Assembly: GCA_934462945.1 (NCBI GenBank)
Contig: CAKSJF010000091.1
Span: 1-7,680, forward strand
DNA from: an uncultured Clostridia bacterium
GTDB lineage: Bacteria > Bacillota > Clostridia > UBA1381
Direction of reading: 5' to 3'
DNA: 7,680 nucleotides
Shown piece by piece: positions 1 to 7,351 of this stretch (positions within the stretch are counted from its first letter, which is position 1; each line of letters begins with the position of its first letter). Made by a program: the position numbers and the translations under genes. A model generated the notes under the pieces. It saw only the letters and a program-made list of their open reading frames with translations. It was not told the origin of the DNA and searched no databases.

Positions 1-2511
1 TACAGCCGTTCGGTGCGGCTTGCGCCGAACGTGAACAGCGAAAACCATATTGTAAACGGAACATCGGCAGAAAATGCACAGGCAATTTACTCTATGCTCT
101 GGCAGGGGGCGCTGCATGGGCTTAGTCAAACGGCGCTTTGGATTTGGGATAACGACTGCGACCGGGCAAACCGCAGCGGCTATGCAGATGATATGCTTAC
201 GTTAAAGCCAGAGCATTTATGGAGGTTGTCCTGCGCGTCTAAGGATTTGCTGCGGCTTTCGGAGGAGATCACAGCTATCCGGAACGCACAGCCGAAAATT
301 GGAATTCTGTTTTCCGAAACGGCGCGGAACTATTCCGATCTTCACATGAGCGCGCTGATGCGGGCATACCAAAGTGCAGAATATCTCGGAGAAAGTATCC
401 GGATTCTGACCGATACGGTATGCAATACGGCAGGGTTAGATGTGATTATCGTGCCGGAGGCAGAGTATGTGAGCGATGATGTGTACAGAACGCTTTCGGA
501 ATTTTCCGGCTCGGTTCTGATCTATGGCAGAAACAGCCTGACAAAGGACGCGGACGGAAACAGCCGGGGAGCATTTTCGGGAGCGGCAGAAAATGTGCAG
601 ATTCTTGACAGCGCCTTTTCCGGACTCGCCATCCAGACTCCGACCGTTTCGCAGCTGATGTCAGCTTTACGGGGGATTCTTGGAGAGCAAGAGGTTTCCA
701 TCCAAAATGCACAGACTGGGGAAATTCCGGTGGGTATCTCCTATCAGCATACCGTTTTGAACGGGAAAAAGCTTGTTAGCATTTGCAATTATACCGAAAA
801 TCCGATTCAGTTGAGGGTGCTTGGTGCAGAAAGCTGGCGCGACCGGATTCAGGAGGAATCCATGGGAGAAACCGTGATAGCAGAGCCGGACATTCCGTTG
901 CTATTGGAGGAGGAAGAACCGATTGATACAAGTCTTACTCCCTTTCCGGGAACAACAGCCGGCGAAGAACAGCTTTTAAGAATTATCGGCGCGGAGGTTC
1001 ACGCAGCAGACGGTGGCTTTATCCTTAAAACCAACCGGGAGGCGGCAGTCTGGGTGGACGGCAGCTATGCCGGAAAAACAACAGACGGCATATTTACCGA
1101 AACCGGACTTGCCAATGGCAGAACGTATGAAATCACCCTTGCGGCAGCTTCAGATACGCAGGCGGCAGGCAGATTTTATAAAACCTATGTCACCCCAACC
1201 AGAAGATATGATCAGGGGTGGGATGCGTTCAGTCCGGTAAATCCATTAATAAATGTTTTCTGGGGAAAAGCAAAAATCAGCTGGATCAATCCGGATACAA
1301 AGCTGCTCCAAAAAGCGTCGGTTTACCGCGGAGACACACTTTTATCCGACACACTCTCCACTACCCCCGGAAAAACCGTGACCTACCTTTCGGATTATCC
1401 AAATCCGGCAGATATTTACCGGATTGTTTTAGAATATTCCAATGGGGAAAGACGCGAATTTTCCTTAAGCGGCGGCTTTGATAAAACGCTTGGCGATACC
1501 TGGCGCGTGATGGTAAATAACCGGAACAACACAGAAAAAATGTATAGCTATCGGGTGTACCGCACAAGAGAGAATGTCAAAAGCGGCAGTTATGCTCTCC
1601 GGCTGGATACAAATTATGACCGCGATTATGACGGAACGTATCTGTATTTAGAAAACCGCACCTCTGTGTCATTAAGCAAGGGCAAAACCTACCGGCTGGG
1701 AATCTGGATGAAATCCAGGCATGCAAGCAGTGTGAAGTGTGCAGTCGGTCAGAATGACAGCTGGCCGGTTCAGAGAACTGAAAACATGAACGGTAAAACG
1801 GTCACCAATCAGGACTGGCGGTTCTATAGCGTGCCTATTACGGCGGCGGCAGATGAGGAAGAAGCCCTGGTGCGAATCTTCTTTGATGAGAGCGGAGAGT
1901 TTGTCTTAGACGATCTCACGCTTTACGAGGTTGCGGCAGACGGAAATCTCACCGGGGAAAATCTTTTGACGGATGGCGGCTTTGAGACGGCAGATTCTGC
2001 TTGTAACGAGGTGCAGAATGTCTCGGCAACCGTTCAAAACGGATATTTAGAGCTTTCCTGGAGCAACCCGGAAGAAAATTTCTCCGGAATTGAAATCCGG
2101 CGAAACGGAAGGCTTGCCGCAAGGCTTGGAAGAGGTGCAGAAGCAATCAGACTTCCTGCCGCGCCGGAGGATGAATTAATCGGAATCCGGACGGTCAATG
2201 CCTGCGGAATCGAATCGGACGGTGTATTTATAGAGGTGGAGGGAAAGGCAATCCGCCTGTTTGCAGACGGAGAGGAAACCGATACGCTGATACCGGGAAA
2301 AACCTACACCCTCCAAGCTCCGGATGCCGCCCCGGATCAGTATCTTGCAAGCTTCCAGAATGGCAGACTGCTCCAGGGAATGAAAGCGGAGAACGGCACA
2401 GCATTCACCCTCCCGGAGGGGGCAAACAGGCTTTCCCTGTTCCGCTGGAACGGTATGCAGCCGATTGGACAACCGGAAGTATGGTATCAAATTATGACAG
2501 AAAGGAATTAA
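1..2511 (+). CDS. GH42-like glycoside hydrolase, 3' part (5' end outside window), with Fn3-like and CBM4/9-like tail
   Basis: The frame is open from base 1 to the TAA at 2509-2511 (836 residues visible, numbered from base 1), so the GTG at 13 is not taken as a start. The visible part begins near barrel strand 7. The VNSE motif puts a probable catalytic nucleophile at Glu14 (bases 40-42), followed by a helix and the LHGLSQTALWIW strand typical of the end of GH42 barrels. Residues about 96-305 resemble the GH42 middle (trimerisation, Rossmann-like) domain (IGILFSE, VIIVPEA, VLIYG). Then come an Fn3-like sandwich (about 325-400), a second Fn3-like module containing ISWINP (410-493), a CBM4/9-like domain (494-667, ending LDDLTLYE and NLLTDGGFE), a classical Fn3-like domain (669-748, LELSWSNPEE) and a small C-terminal beta domain. 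No SLH repeat, LPXTG motif or C-terminal membrane helix is present, so it is probably released or held only through glycan binding. It is paralogous to the next gene across the catalytic end and middle domain. The exact substrate is unknown. Confidence 0.9.
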   Translation, partial: YSRSVRLAPNVNSENHIVNGTSAENAQAIYSMLWQGALHGLSQTALWIWDNDCDRANRSGYADDMLTLKPEHLWRLSCASKDLLRLSEEITAIRNAQPKIGILFSETARNYSDLHMSALMRAYQSAEYLGESIRILTDTVCNTAGLDVIIVPEAEYVSDDVYRTLSEFSGSVLIYGRNSLTKDADGNSRGAFSGAAENVQILDSAFSGLAIQTPTVSQLMSALRGILGEQEVSIQNAQTGEIPVGISYQHTVLNGKKLVSICNYTENPIQLRVLGAESWRDRIQEESMGETVIAEPDIPLLLEEEEPIDTSLTPFPGTTAGEEQLLRIIGAEVHAADGGFILKTNREAAVWVDGSYAGKTTDGIFTETGLANGRTYEITLAAASDTQAAGRFYKTYVTPTRRYDQGWDAFSPVNPLINVFWGKAKISWINPDTKLLQKASVYRGDTLLSDTLSTTPGKTVTYLSDYPNPADIYRIVLEYSNGERREFSLSGGFDKTLGDTWRVMVNNRNNTEKMYSYRVYRTRENVKSGSYALRLDTNYDRDYDGTYLYLENRTSVSLSKGKTYRLGIWMKSRHASSVKCAVGQNDSWPVQRTENMNGKTVTNQDWRFYSVPITAAADEEEALVRIFFDESGEFVLDDLTLYEVAADGNLTGENLLTDGGFETADSACNEVQNVSATVQNGYLELSWSNPEENFSGIEIRRNGRLAARLGRGAEAIRLPAAPEDELIGIRTVNACGIESDGVFIEVEGKAIRLFADGEETDTLIPGKTYTLQAPDAAPDQYLASFQNGRLLQGMKAENGTAFTLPEGANRLSLFRWNGMQPIGQPEVWYQIMTERN

Positions 2512-2522
2512 GGCTGAATAAA

Positions 2523-2556
2523 ATCGCCCATAGCACTACTTTTTGCTCGGGGCGAT
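2523..2556 (+). other. Intergenic stem-loop 1
   Basis: ATCGCCC (2523-2529) can pair with GGGCGAT (2550-2556). After a 2x2 internal loop, AGCA (2532-2535) pairs with TGCT (2544-2547) around an 8-nt loop, CTACTTTT. No U-tract follows, so it does not look like an intrinsic terminator. It may be a processing or stability element in a polycistronic mRNA, which is inference. Confidence 0.5.
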
Positions 2557-2573
2557 GAATGAAAAATTATCAC

Positions 2574-2581
2574 AGAAAGGA
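2574..2581 (+). promoter_or_regulatory. Ribosome binding site that fixes the start at 2589
   Basis: AGAAAGGA lies 7 nt before the ATG at 2589, and that ATG gives an immediate Sec signal peptide (MKRLFIFLL). An in-frame upstream ATG at 2559 has only a weak GGGG-type match before it, overlaps the stem-loop region, and would add ten polar residues in front of the signal peptide, so 2589 is preferred. Confidence 0.85.
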
Positions 2582-2588
2582 ATTCATT

Positions 2589-5500
2589 ATGAAAAGACTA
2601 TTCATATTTTTGCTGACCTGTGCGATGTTTTTACAATCGGCATCCGCACTGGCAGCAGTGGGGAGTGACACCTCCGACACCGGACTTGCAGACGGATGGA
2701 CAATCCGCAGCAATAACGCGGATTCCGATGTGTCGCTCGATACAGATATCAGGTATGAAAAAACGAAATCTTTAAAAATTGTAAACCGCACACCCAAGCA
2801 GAACGGCGGTTTTGTCGAGGTGAAGCAGTTAGTCAATACCGAGAGCGGAAAAACCTATCGGATCGGCTTTACGGCAAAGGGAAATGATGTTCCCGGCGCA
2901 AGCGTCACCTTTGGCGGAACAACGAAGAATTTAAAGGTGAAATCCGCAAACTGGCACTGGACGGACTATGAATATACCTACCAGTCCACCGGCGCGGTGA
3001 CATTAACCTTTACCGTAAACGATAAATGCGGTGCGCTTTGGCTCGACAATGTGTATGTGATTGAGGAGGGGTCAAGTGAGAACCTTGTAAGAAACGGCGG
3101 CTTTGAGGGAAAAGCCGCGGTAACAGCGCCGGACGAGGGAAAAGAACCGGCAAAGGATATTCATGATGCGGATTCCTTTACAGCCGCAGATATAGACAGC
3201 TCCTTTGCAACCGTTGGTTTTATGCCGGTCTATCGCACAGACGATTCCCGGAAAAGCCAGGCACACATCCCGTCCACAGACAAGCAGACGGTCCGATATA
3301 TGGGCGTGGATTTGGATATTACGGCAGAGGTTGCGCTCTCCTATGATGACGATTATCTGTATTTTGATATTGACGTTACAGACGATAAGCATTATGCCTT
3401 TAATAATACCAACTACTGGACAGCCGACTCGATTCAGTTTGCAGTCACCGGCGTGGAGGATGACTTTGGAAATGAAATCGGTGTTGTGTGCGATACAGAA
3501 AACGGCACAACCGGACTTTTCACAGGCTATGCGCAGTCGGTGAATGAAAAATTCAAATTAGACTCCAAGCGCGAGGGAAATATCACCTCCTACCATGTCG
3601 GAGTACCCTGGTCGGCTCTGTTTGAAGAACGTCCGGACGAAATCAAGTTCGATGTTTTGGTAAACGATAACGATGGCGGAGGCAGACTCGGCGGGATCGA
3701 CTTTTCTGCCGGCGGTATTCATCAGACAAAAACAAACGGCGGCTTTATGGTGGCGCGTCTGATGAAAGAAAACGAGGATTTTTATTCCTGGATTGAAGGC
3801 CCTGAATCCCTTGCCTTGGAGCAGGTTTATAATTATTCCTTCTATTTAATGAATAATGCGGATACCCAAAAGAATTTCCGGGTTTCTATCCCGGCGGCAA
3901 ATTTTGTAGAAAGCTATGATCTTCCTGCAAAATCCGGAATCAAGCGGACGTTAAGCTTAGGCTTTGCAGAGTCCGGACAGCAGAAAATGAACGTGGAAGT
4001 TACCTCGGACGGCACAACCTACACCACAGGTAAGAATATCAAGGTTGCCCGCTCGCAGGCGCAGCTGAAAGCGTTCTATGATGAAAAATATCCGATCGTG
4101 TGCGCTTACCGGGATGAGCTTGCAGAATTGATCAAGGAGTGTCAGAGCAGGAAGCTTGCCACTACCTATCTGGAATTAGGGCACGGTGTTTTGGAGCGGT
4201 TCATCGAATGGATGGAGCTTGATGATAAGAATAAGGACTATAGCAATGTAGAGCTTGTGGCAGAAAATCTGACGCAGATTTACGAAAAAACAAAGGAAAT
4301 GGCGCAGGGCTATTTAGACGGTACGGTTGAGCCGGTTTATGTTCCGAAATATATTTCCAGTCAGCTGGAGGTGGACGGAAAGCAGTTTGTGGCAAGCGTT
4401 GACAATAACGGAGTCGAGGAACGCCGTCCGATTAACTTTGTCGGCTATTTAACCTGGTTCTACCTTTTAGCAGACGATATTCCGAACCTTGAAAAATGGG
4501 GGAATAACGTCCTCCAGACCGAGGTTCGTATGTGGGACGTAATAAAGTCGCCCGATATTAACAGCAAGTGGAAAACAAAGGATGGAACATACCATCCGAT
4601 CGACTTTGAGGTGACCGAGAGCGACAAGGTGAGCGGAAAGTATTCGCTGAAAATTGTTGATAAAAGGGAAACCTGGACCTTAAATAGCTATCGGTATATC
4701 TATCAGAAGGTCAGGGTAAAACCGAACACCACCTATCACTATGGACTAAGCGCCAAGGCGCAGAATGCAAGAACCCAGTGGTTCACAGTCAGCGACTTTT
4801 CTGATCGGATTATGCTCAACGACACCTATGACTGGCGCAGCTTTGGCGGTACATACACCACCAAGGACGATCAGACTGAAATGACCATGAAGATTTACAC
4901 CGAAGCGTCCTGCGATTATCTCTATCTGGACGATCTCTATATCAAGGAGGACGGCAGCGACAAGAATTTATTAGAAGATCCCGGCTTTGAAAGCGGAGAA
5001 TCCTTTGCAGACCAGGAATACTCGGTGGACTATGACTATATTGACACAGTTCGCAGCTGGTTCCAAAAGGCTGAGGACTATAATGTCAGGATTGATATCC
5101 TGCTTGCAGGGCATAATGTTTCATTCTTTATGAGAAACTATCCGGAGCTGCGGTATTCCGGCGGTGGTTTCTATGAGTATAACCTGAATGCGGACAAGAT
5201 TAAGGAGTTATACCGGGTATATACAGAGGCTTTGATTCCGGCAATCTGCGATTATAAATCGTTCGGAACAGTGTGTCTGACAAATGAACCGGCATTTAAC
5301 GCAGCAGATCAGTCGGTTTCGGAGTTTTACAAGAACGACTGGTGCGAATACTTAAAAAAGACCTACAATAACGATATTTCGTTCTTAAACAGGGTATACG
5401 GCGAGAATTACCAAAGCTTTGAGGAAGTGCCGCTCGGAAAATCACAGCAGTGTACCGTACAGGAATATGACACAAGAGATTTTGCAACCGATATTTTCAC

Positions 5501-7268
5501 CCAGTGGCATCAGTGGTTTGCAGACGAGGTGAAAAAGTATGCACCGAATGCGATTGTGCATGCAAAGACGATGCAGTATATTTATGAAACTGACCACCGT
5601 GTTTCGCGTTCGCAGCTGGGTATCGGAACGGATATGGCAAAATTTGCAAGCTTTTCCGATGTCAACGGAAATGACGCCGGAGCAGGCGGATCAAGACCGT
5701 CTCTGGAAATGCTTGGTTTTCGGTATGATTATCAGACCTCCAATCTGTCTGCGCCGGTGGTCAATTCTGAGGATCACTGCTACGGCGGCTATGTGGACGC
5801 GTTTGGAAATGCCGCGCTTGATGTTGGCGGCTTAACCGGAGATCAGAACTCTACCGGAACAGCCATGGCAATCTGGACTGGCGCGATGCACGGACGCGGC
5901 GGCTCTACCATCTGGATTTTCGAGCGTGACCGTGCCTATGCAAAGCAGCAGGATTTTGAGGGTCAGTTAGTCACCTTAAGACCGGATGTTATTTATAAGG
6001 TCGGCAAGGCAACGCTGGATTTAAACCGTCTTACCTATGAGGTTGCGGCCTTGAATAATCAGCCGGCAGAGGTCGGAATGCTCTATTCCAACACCTCCAG
6101 AGTCTTTAATTTAGGACACATGAATGCAGCGTCCGAAACCTATTTTGCATTAGATCATAACGGCGTGAAGCTGCATATTATCAACGATTTGATTCCGGGC
6201 AGCATTAAGGATCTGAAAATGGTGGTACTGCCGGAGGTAACGCACTTAAAGCAGGATATGTTAGACGCGCTCCGGGATTATATTGCAAACGGCGGTCATG
6301 TGGTGATTGTCGGAGACGAAAATTCTCTCCGCTACAGCCGGTTCGGCATGGAAAATGACCCGGACGAGGTTGCCTACATTAAAAATAACAGCACGATTAT
6401 CCCGGCGCACTTAGACGGAATCACAATGGACTCCCCGGCGCAGGAGGATTTGAGAAAAGCGCTTGCAGACGAGTTGCAAAAGGTGGGTATGGACCGGATC
6501 ACAATTGTGGATTCCAAAACAGGCGAACGCGTCACCGATACCGATTATTGGGCAACCACCTATGAGGGCGATCTTCTGGTACAGGCAATGTATATGTACC
6601 ATTGGGATGAGCCGATTGAAGCGAAGCTTTTGATCAACGGAAAACCGGCAGGAGAAATAAAAGAACTGGTCACAGGGAAAACCTATCAGGAAACATTCCC
6701 CTTAGTCACCGGTGAGCCGGTGGTTCTCCGGGTGGATACCAACAATCCGTTTATTGATACCTACGGTCACTGGGCAGAAAAGGAAATTGTCAGCCTGGCA
6801 GATCAGAAAACCGTTTCGGGCATGTCCGAAACCATGTTTGCACCGGATCGGACGATCACAAGAGCAGAATTTACTGCATTAATTGTCCGCATGCTTGGCT
6901 TGGAAAAATCGCAGAATAACGCATTTTCCGATGTCAAAGCAAGCGACTGGTTTGCCGGAGAGGCAAATGCGGCAGCAGCTGCCGGACTCTTGGCAGTCAG
7001 CAAAGAATTCTCAGGAAACGGCGTGATCGGACGCGGAGAAATGGCATATATGCTGAAAAAGGCATGCGAGCAAAAAGGAAAGCTCAAGGGTGAGCAAAAG
7101 AGCTTTGCGGATATTTCAGAAAGTACCGCATTTGCAGCGGAGATTTCCGCAGCCGGCGGTATGGGACTGATTTCCGGCTATGAGGACGGCTTGTTCCATC
7201 CGGAGCGTTCCTTAACGCGTGCAGAAGCAGTTATGGTGTTATCAAAGCTTGCAGAAGCTTTGAAATAA
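2589..7268 (+). CDS. SLH-anchored GH42-like surface glycoside hydrolase with several carbohydrate-binding modules
   Basis: This is a complete 1559-residue exported enzyme. Residues 1-22 are a Sec signal peptide with probable cleavage after the ASALA alanine. Next come a CBM4/9-like domain (about 32-173, LWLDNVYV then NLVRNGGFE), a CBM9-like beta sandwich (190-395, ALSYDDDYLYFDIDV, YWTADSIQF), an Ig-like domain (397-488) and a helical segment (490-577). A GH42-like clan GH-A barrel begins near 612 (INFVGYLTWFY, DDIPNLEKWG), reaches Trp649, appears interrupted by another CBM4/9-like domain (about 655-810), and resumes at DYDYIDTVRSW to about 1150. Probable acid/base is Glu900 in TNEP (5286-5288); probable nucleophile is Glu1061 in VNSE (5769-5771). 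Residues 1157-1385 are the GH42-type middle and beta domains; 1388-1559 are three SLH repeats. GH42 members usually have about 650-700 residues and no SLH tail. Family-level activity is beta-galactosidase or alpha-L-arabinopyranosidase. The usual GH42 zinc cysteine cluster after the acid/base is absent, so membership of another GH-A family is possible. Confidence 0.95.
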   Translation: MKRLFIFLLTCAMFLQSASALAAVGSDTSDTGLADGWTIRSNNADSDVSLDTDIRYEKTKSLKIVNRTPKQNGGFVEVKQLVNTESGKTYRIGFTAKGNDVPGASVTFGGTTKNLKVKSANWHWTDYEYTYQSTGAVTLTFTVNDKCGALWLDNVYVIEEGSSENLVRNGGFEGKAAVTAPDEGKEPAKDIHDADSFTAADIDSSFATVGFMPVYRTDDSRKSQAHIPSTDKQTVRYMGVDLDITAEVALSYDDDYLYFDIDVTDDKHYAFNNTNYWTADSIQFAVTGVEDDFGNEIGVVCDTENGTTGLFTGYAQSVNEKFKLDSKREGNITSYHVGVPWSALFEERPDEIKFDVLVNDNDGGGRLGGIDFSAGGIHQTKTNGGFMVARLMKENEDFYSWIEGPESLALEQVYNYSFYLMNNADTQKNFRVSIPAANFVESYDLPAKSGIKRTLSLGFAESGQQKMNVEVTSDGTTYTTGKNIKVARSQAQLKAFYDEKYPIVCAYRDELAELIKECQSRKLATTYLELGHGVLERFIEWMELDDKNKDYSNVELVAENLTQIYEKTKEMAQGYLDGTVEPVYVPKYISSQLEVDGKQFVASVDNNGVEERRPINFVGYLTWFYLLADDIPNLEKWGNNVLQTEVRMWDVIKSPDINSKWKTKDGTYHPIDFEVTESDKVSGKYSLKIVDKRETWTLNSYRYIYQKVRVKPNTTYHYGLSAKAQNARTQWFTVSDFSDRIMLNDTYDWRSFGGTYTTKDDQTEMTMKIYTEASCDYLYLDDLYIKEDGSDKNLLEDPGFESGESFADQEYSVDYDYIDTVRSWFQKAEDYNVRIDILLAGHNVSFFMRNYPELRYSGGGFYEYNLNADKIKELYRVYTEALIPAICDYKSFGTVCLTNEPAFNAADQSVSEFYKNDWCEYLKKTYNNDISFLNRVYGENYQSFEEVPLGKSQQCTVQEYDTRDFATDIFTQWHQWFADEVKKYAPNAIVHAKTMQYIYETDHRVSRSQLGIGTDMAKFASFSDVNGNDAGAGGSRPSLEMLGFRYDYQTSNLSAPVVNSEDHCYGGYVDAFGNAALDVGGLTGDQNSTGTAMAIWTGAMHGRGGSTIWIFERDRAYAKQQDFEGQLVTLRPDVIYKVGKATLDLNRLTYEVAALNNQPAEVGMLYSNTSRVFNLGHMNAASETYFALDHNGVKLHIINDLIPGSIKDLKMVVLPEVTHLKQDMLDALRDYIANGGHVVIVGDENSLRYSRFGMENDPDEVAYIKNNSTIIPAHLDGITMDSPAQEDLRKALADELQKVGMDRITIVDSKTGERVTDTDYWATTYEGDLLVQAMYMYHWDEPIEAKLLINGKPAGEIKELVTGKTYQETFPLVTGEPVVLRVDTNNPFIDTYGHWAEKEIVSLADQKTVSGMSETMFAPDRTITRAEFTALIVRMLGLEKSQNNAFSDVKASDWFAGEANAAAAAGLLAVSKEFSGNGVIGRGEMAYMLKKACEQKGKLKGEQKSFADISESTAFAAEISAAGGMGLISGYEDGLFHPERSLTRAEAVMVLSKLAEALK
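4557..5018 (+). other. CBM4/9-like domain inserted in the catalytic barrel (within the 2589-7268 gene)
   Basis: Residues about 657-810 look like a carbohydrate-binding sandwich: SGKYSLKIV, then TTYHYGLSAKAQ, then DYLYLDDLYI and NLLEDPGFE. These parts match the N-terminal CBM4/9-like domain of the same protein (TKSLKIV, KTYRIGFTAKG, LWLDNVYV, NLVRNGGFE). Before it is a barrel strand (NNVLQTEVRMW), and after it the expected next barrel helix and strand (IDTVRSWFQKAEDYNVRIDILL). This places the module in the beta2-alpha2 loop. Boundaries are by eye. Confidence 0.75.
6750..7265 (+). repeat. Three SLH repeats encoded at the 3' end of the 2589-7268 gene
   Basis: Repeats start at Phe1388 (FIDTYGHWAEKE), Phe1446 (FSDVKASDWFAGE) and Phe1506 (FADISESTAFAAE). 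The signature TRAE occurs in repeats 1 (1424-1427) and 3 (1543-1546); repeat 2 has GRGE (1481-1484). SLH trimers bind pyruvylated secondary cell-wall polymer in Gram-positive bacteria, so the enzyme is expected to sit on the outer cell surface. Repeat 2 lacks the usual GYxDGxFxP stretch, and repeat 3 has Phe in place of the conserved Trp. Confidence 0.95.
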
Positions 7269-7278
7269 ATGTTAAATA

Positions 7279-7324
7279 CCGGAGCGGCTCTCCTGTGACC
7301 GATGACGCAGGAGAACCCATCCGG
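7279..7324 (+). other. Intergenic stem-loop 2
   Basis: TCTCCTGTG (7289-7297) pairs with CGCAGGAGA (7306-7314), 9 bp with one G-U pair, around an 8-nt loop. An outer helix, CCGGA (7279-7283) with TCCGG (7320-7324), and two G-C pairs between them extend it into one long interrupted hairpin. The next bases are CAGGGGTAG rather than a U-run, so a Rho-independent terminator is unlikely. It ends 14 nt before the next ribosome binding site, so it could act as a processing or 5' stability element; that role is inference. Confidence 0.6.
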
Positions 7325-7338
7325 CAGGGGTAGTTTAG

Positions 7339-7345
7339 AAAGGAG
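7339..7345 (+). promoter_or_regulatory. Ribosome binding site of the third gene
   Basis: AAAGGAG lies 6 nt before the ATG at 7352 and shares the AGAAAGGA context with the site of the preceding gene. No -35/-10 pair is evident in the 83-nt spacer, which favours read-through transcription from upstream. Confidence 0.85.
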
Positions 7346-7351
7346 AAAATC

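Larger units (their letters stand above)
2489..2584 (+). repeat. Direct repeat pair, 21 nt, 75 nt apart, around the gene 1/gene 2 junction
   Basis: Bases 2489-2509 and 2564-2584 match at 20 of 21 positions (G2496 versus C2571 differs); the shared core is ACAGAAAGGAATT. The first copy covers the last codons and the first base of the stop of the upstream gene. The second copy contains the ribosome binding site of the downstream gene. The 54 nt between them hold a stem-loop. The repeat is directly visible; whether it is a duplication scar, target-site duplication or chance is not known. Confidence 0.8.

Noticed and set aside
13..15. GTG as a true start of the first gene
   Set aside because: The frame is open to base 1, no ribosome binding site is visible, and alignment to the second gene shows the sequence begins deep inside the catalytic barrel.
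1013..1481. Overlapping plus-strand open frames within the first gene
   Set aside because: They are alternative-frame readings of the Fn3-like region; the main frame has coherent domain content throughout, so no frameshift or nested gene is supported.
2176..2490. Open minus-strand frame of about 100 codons
   Set aside because: It lies wholly opposite a well-supported coding region, its product has no recognisable domain, and no ribosome binding site supports it; the other minus-strand frames in the window are equally weak.
2514..2558. Possible CTG-initiated 14-codon leader peptide after the first AGAAAGGA copy, spanning the stem-loop
   Set aside because: CTG starts are rare, the peptide (LNKIAHSTTFCSGR) has no recognisable regulatory codon run, and the AGAAAGGA is explained by the direct repeat.
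2559..2588. Upstream in-frame ATG as the start of the SLH enzyme
   Set aside because: It would put ten polar residues before the signal peptide and has only a weak ribosome binding site; the ATG at 2589 has AGAAAGGA at ideal spacing.
7279..7324. Intrinsic terminator after the SLH enzyme gene
   Set aside because: The hairpin is good but no U-tract follows; the next gene begins shortly after with its own ribosome binding site.
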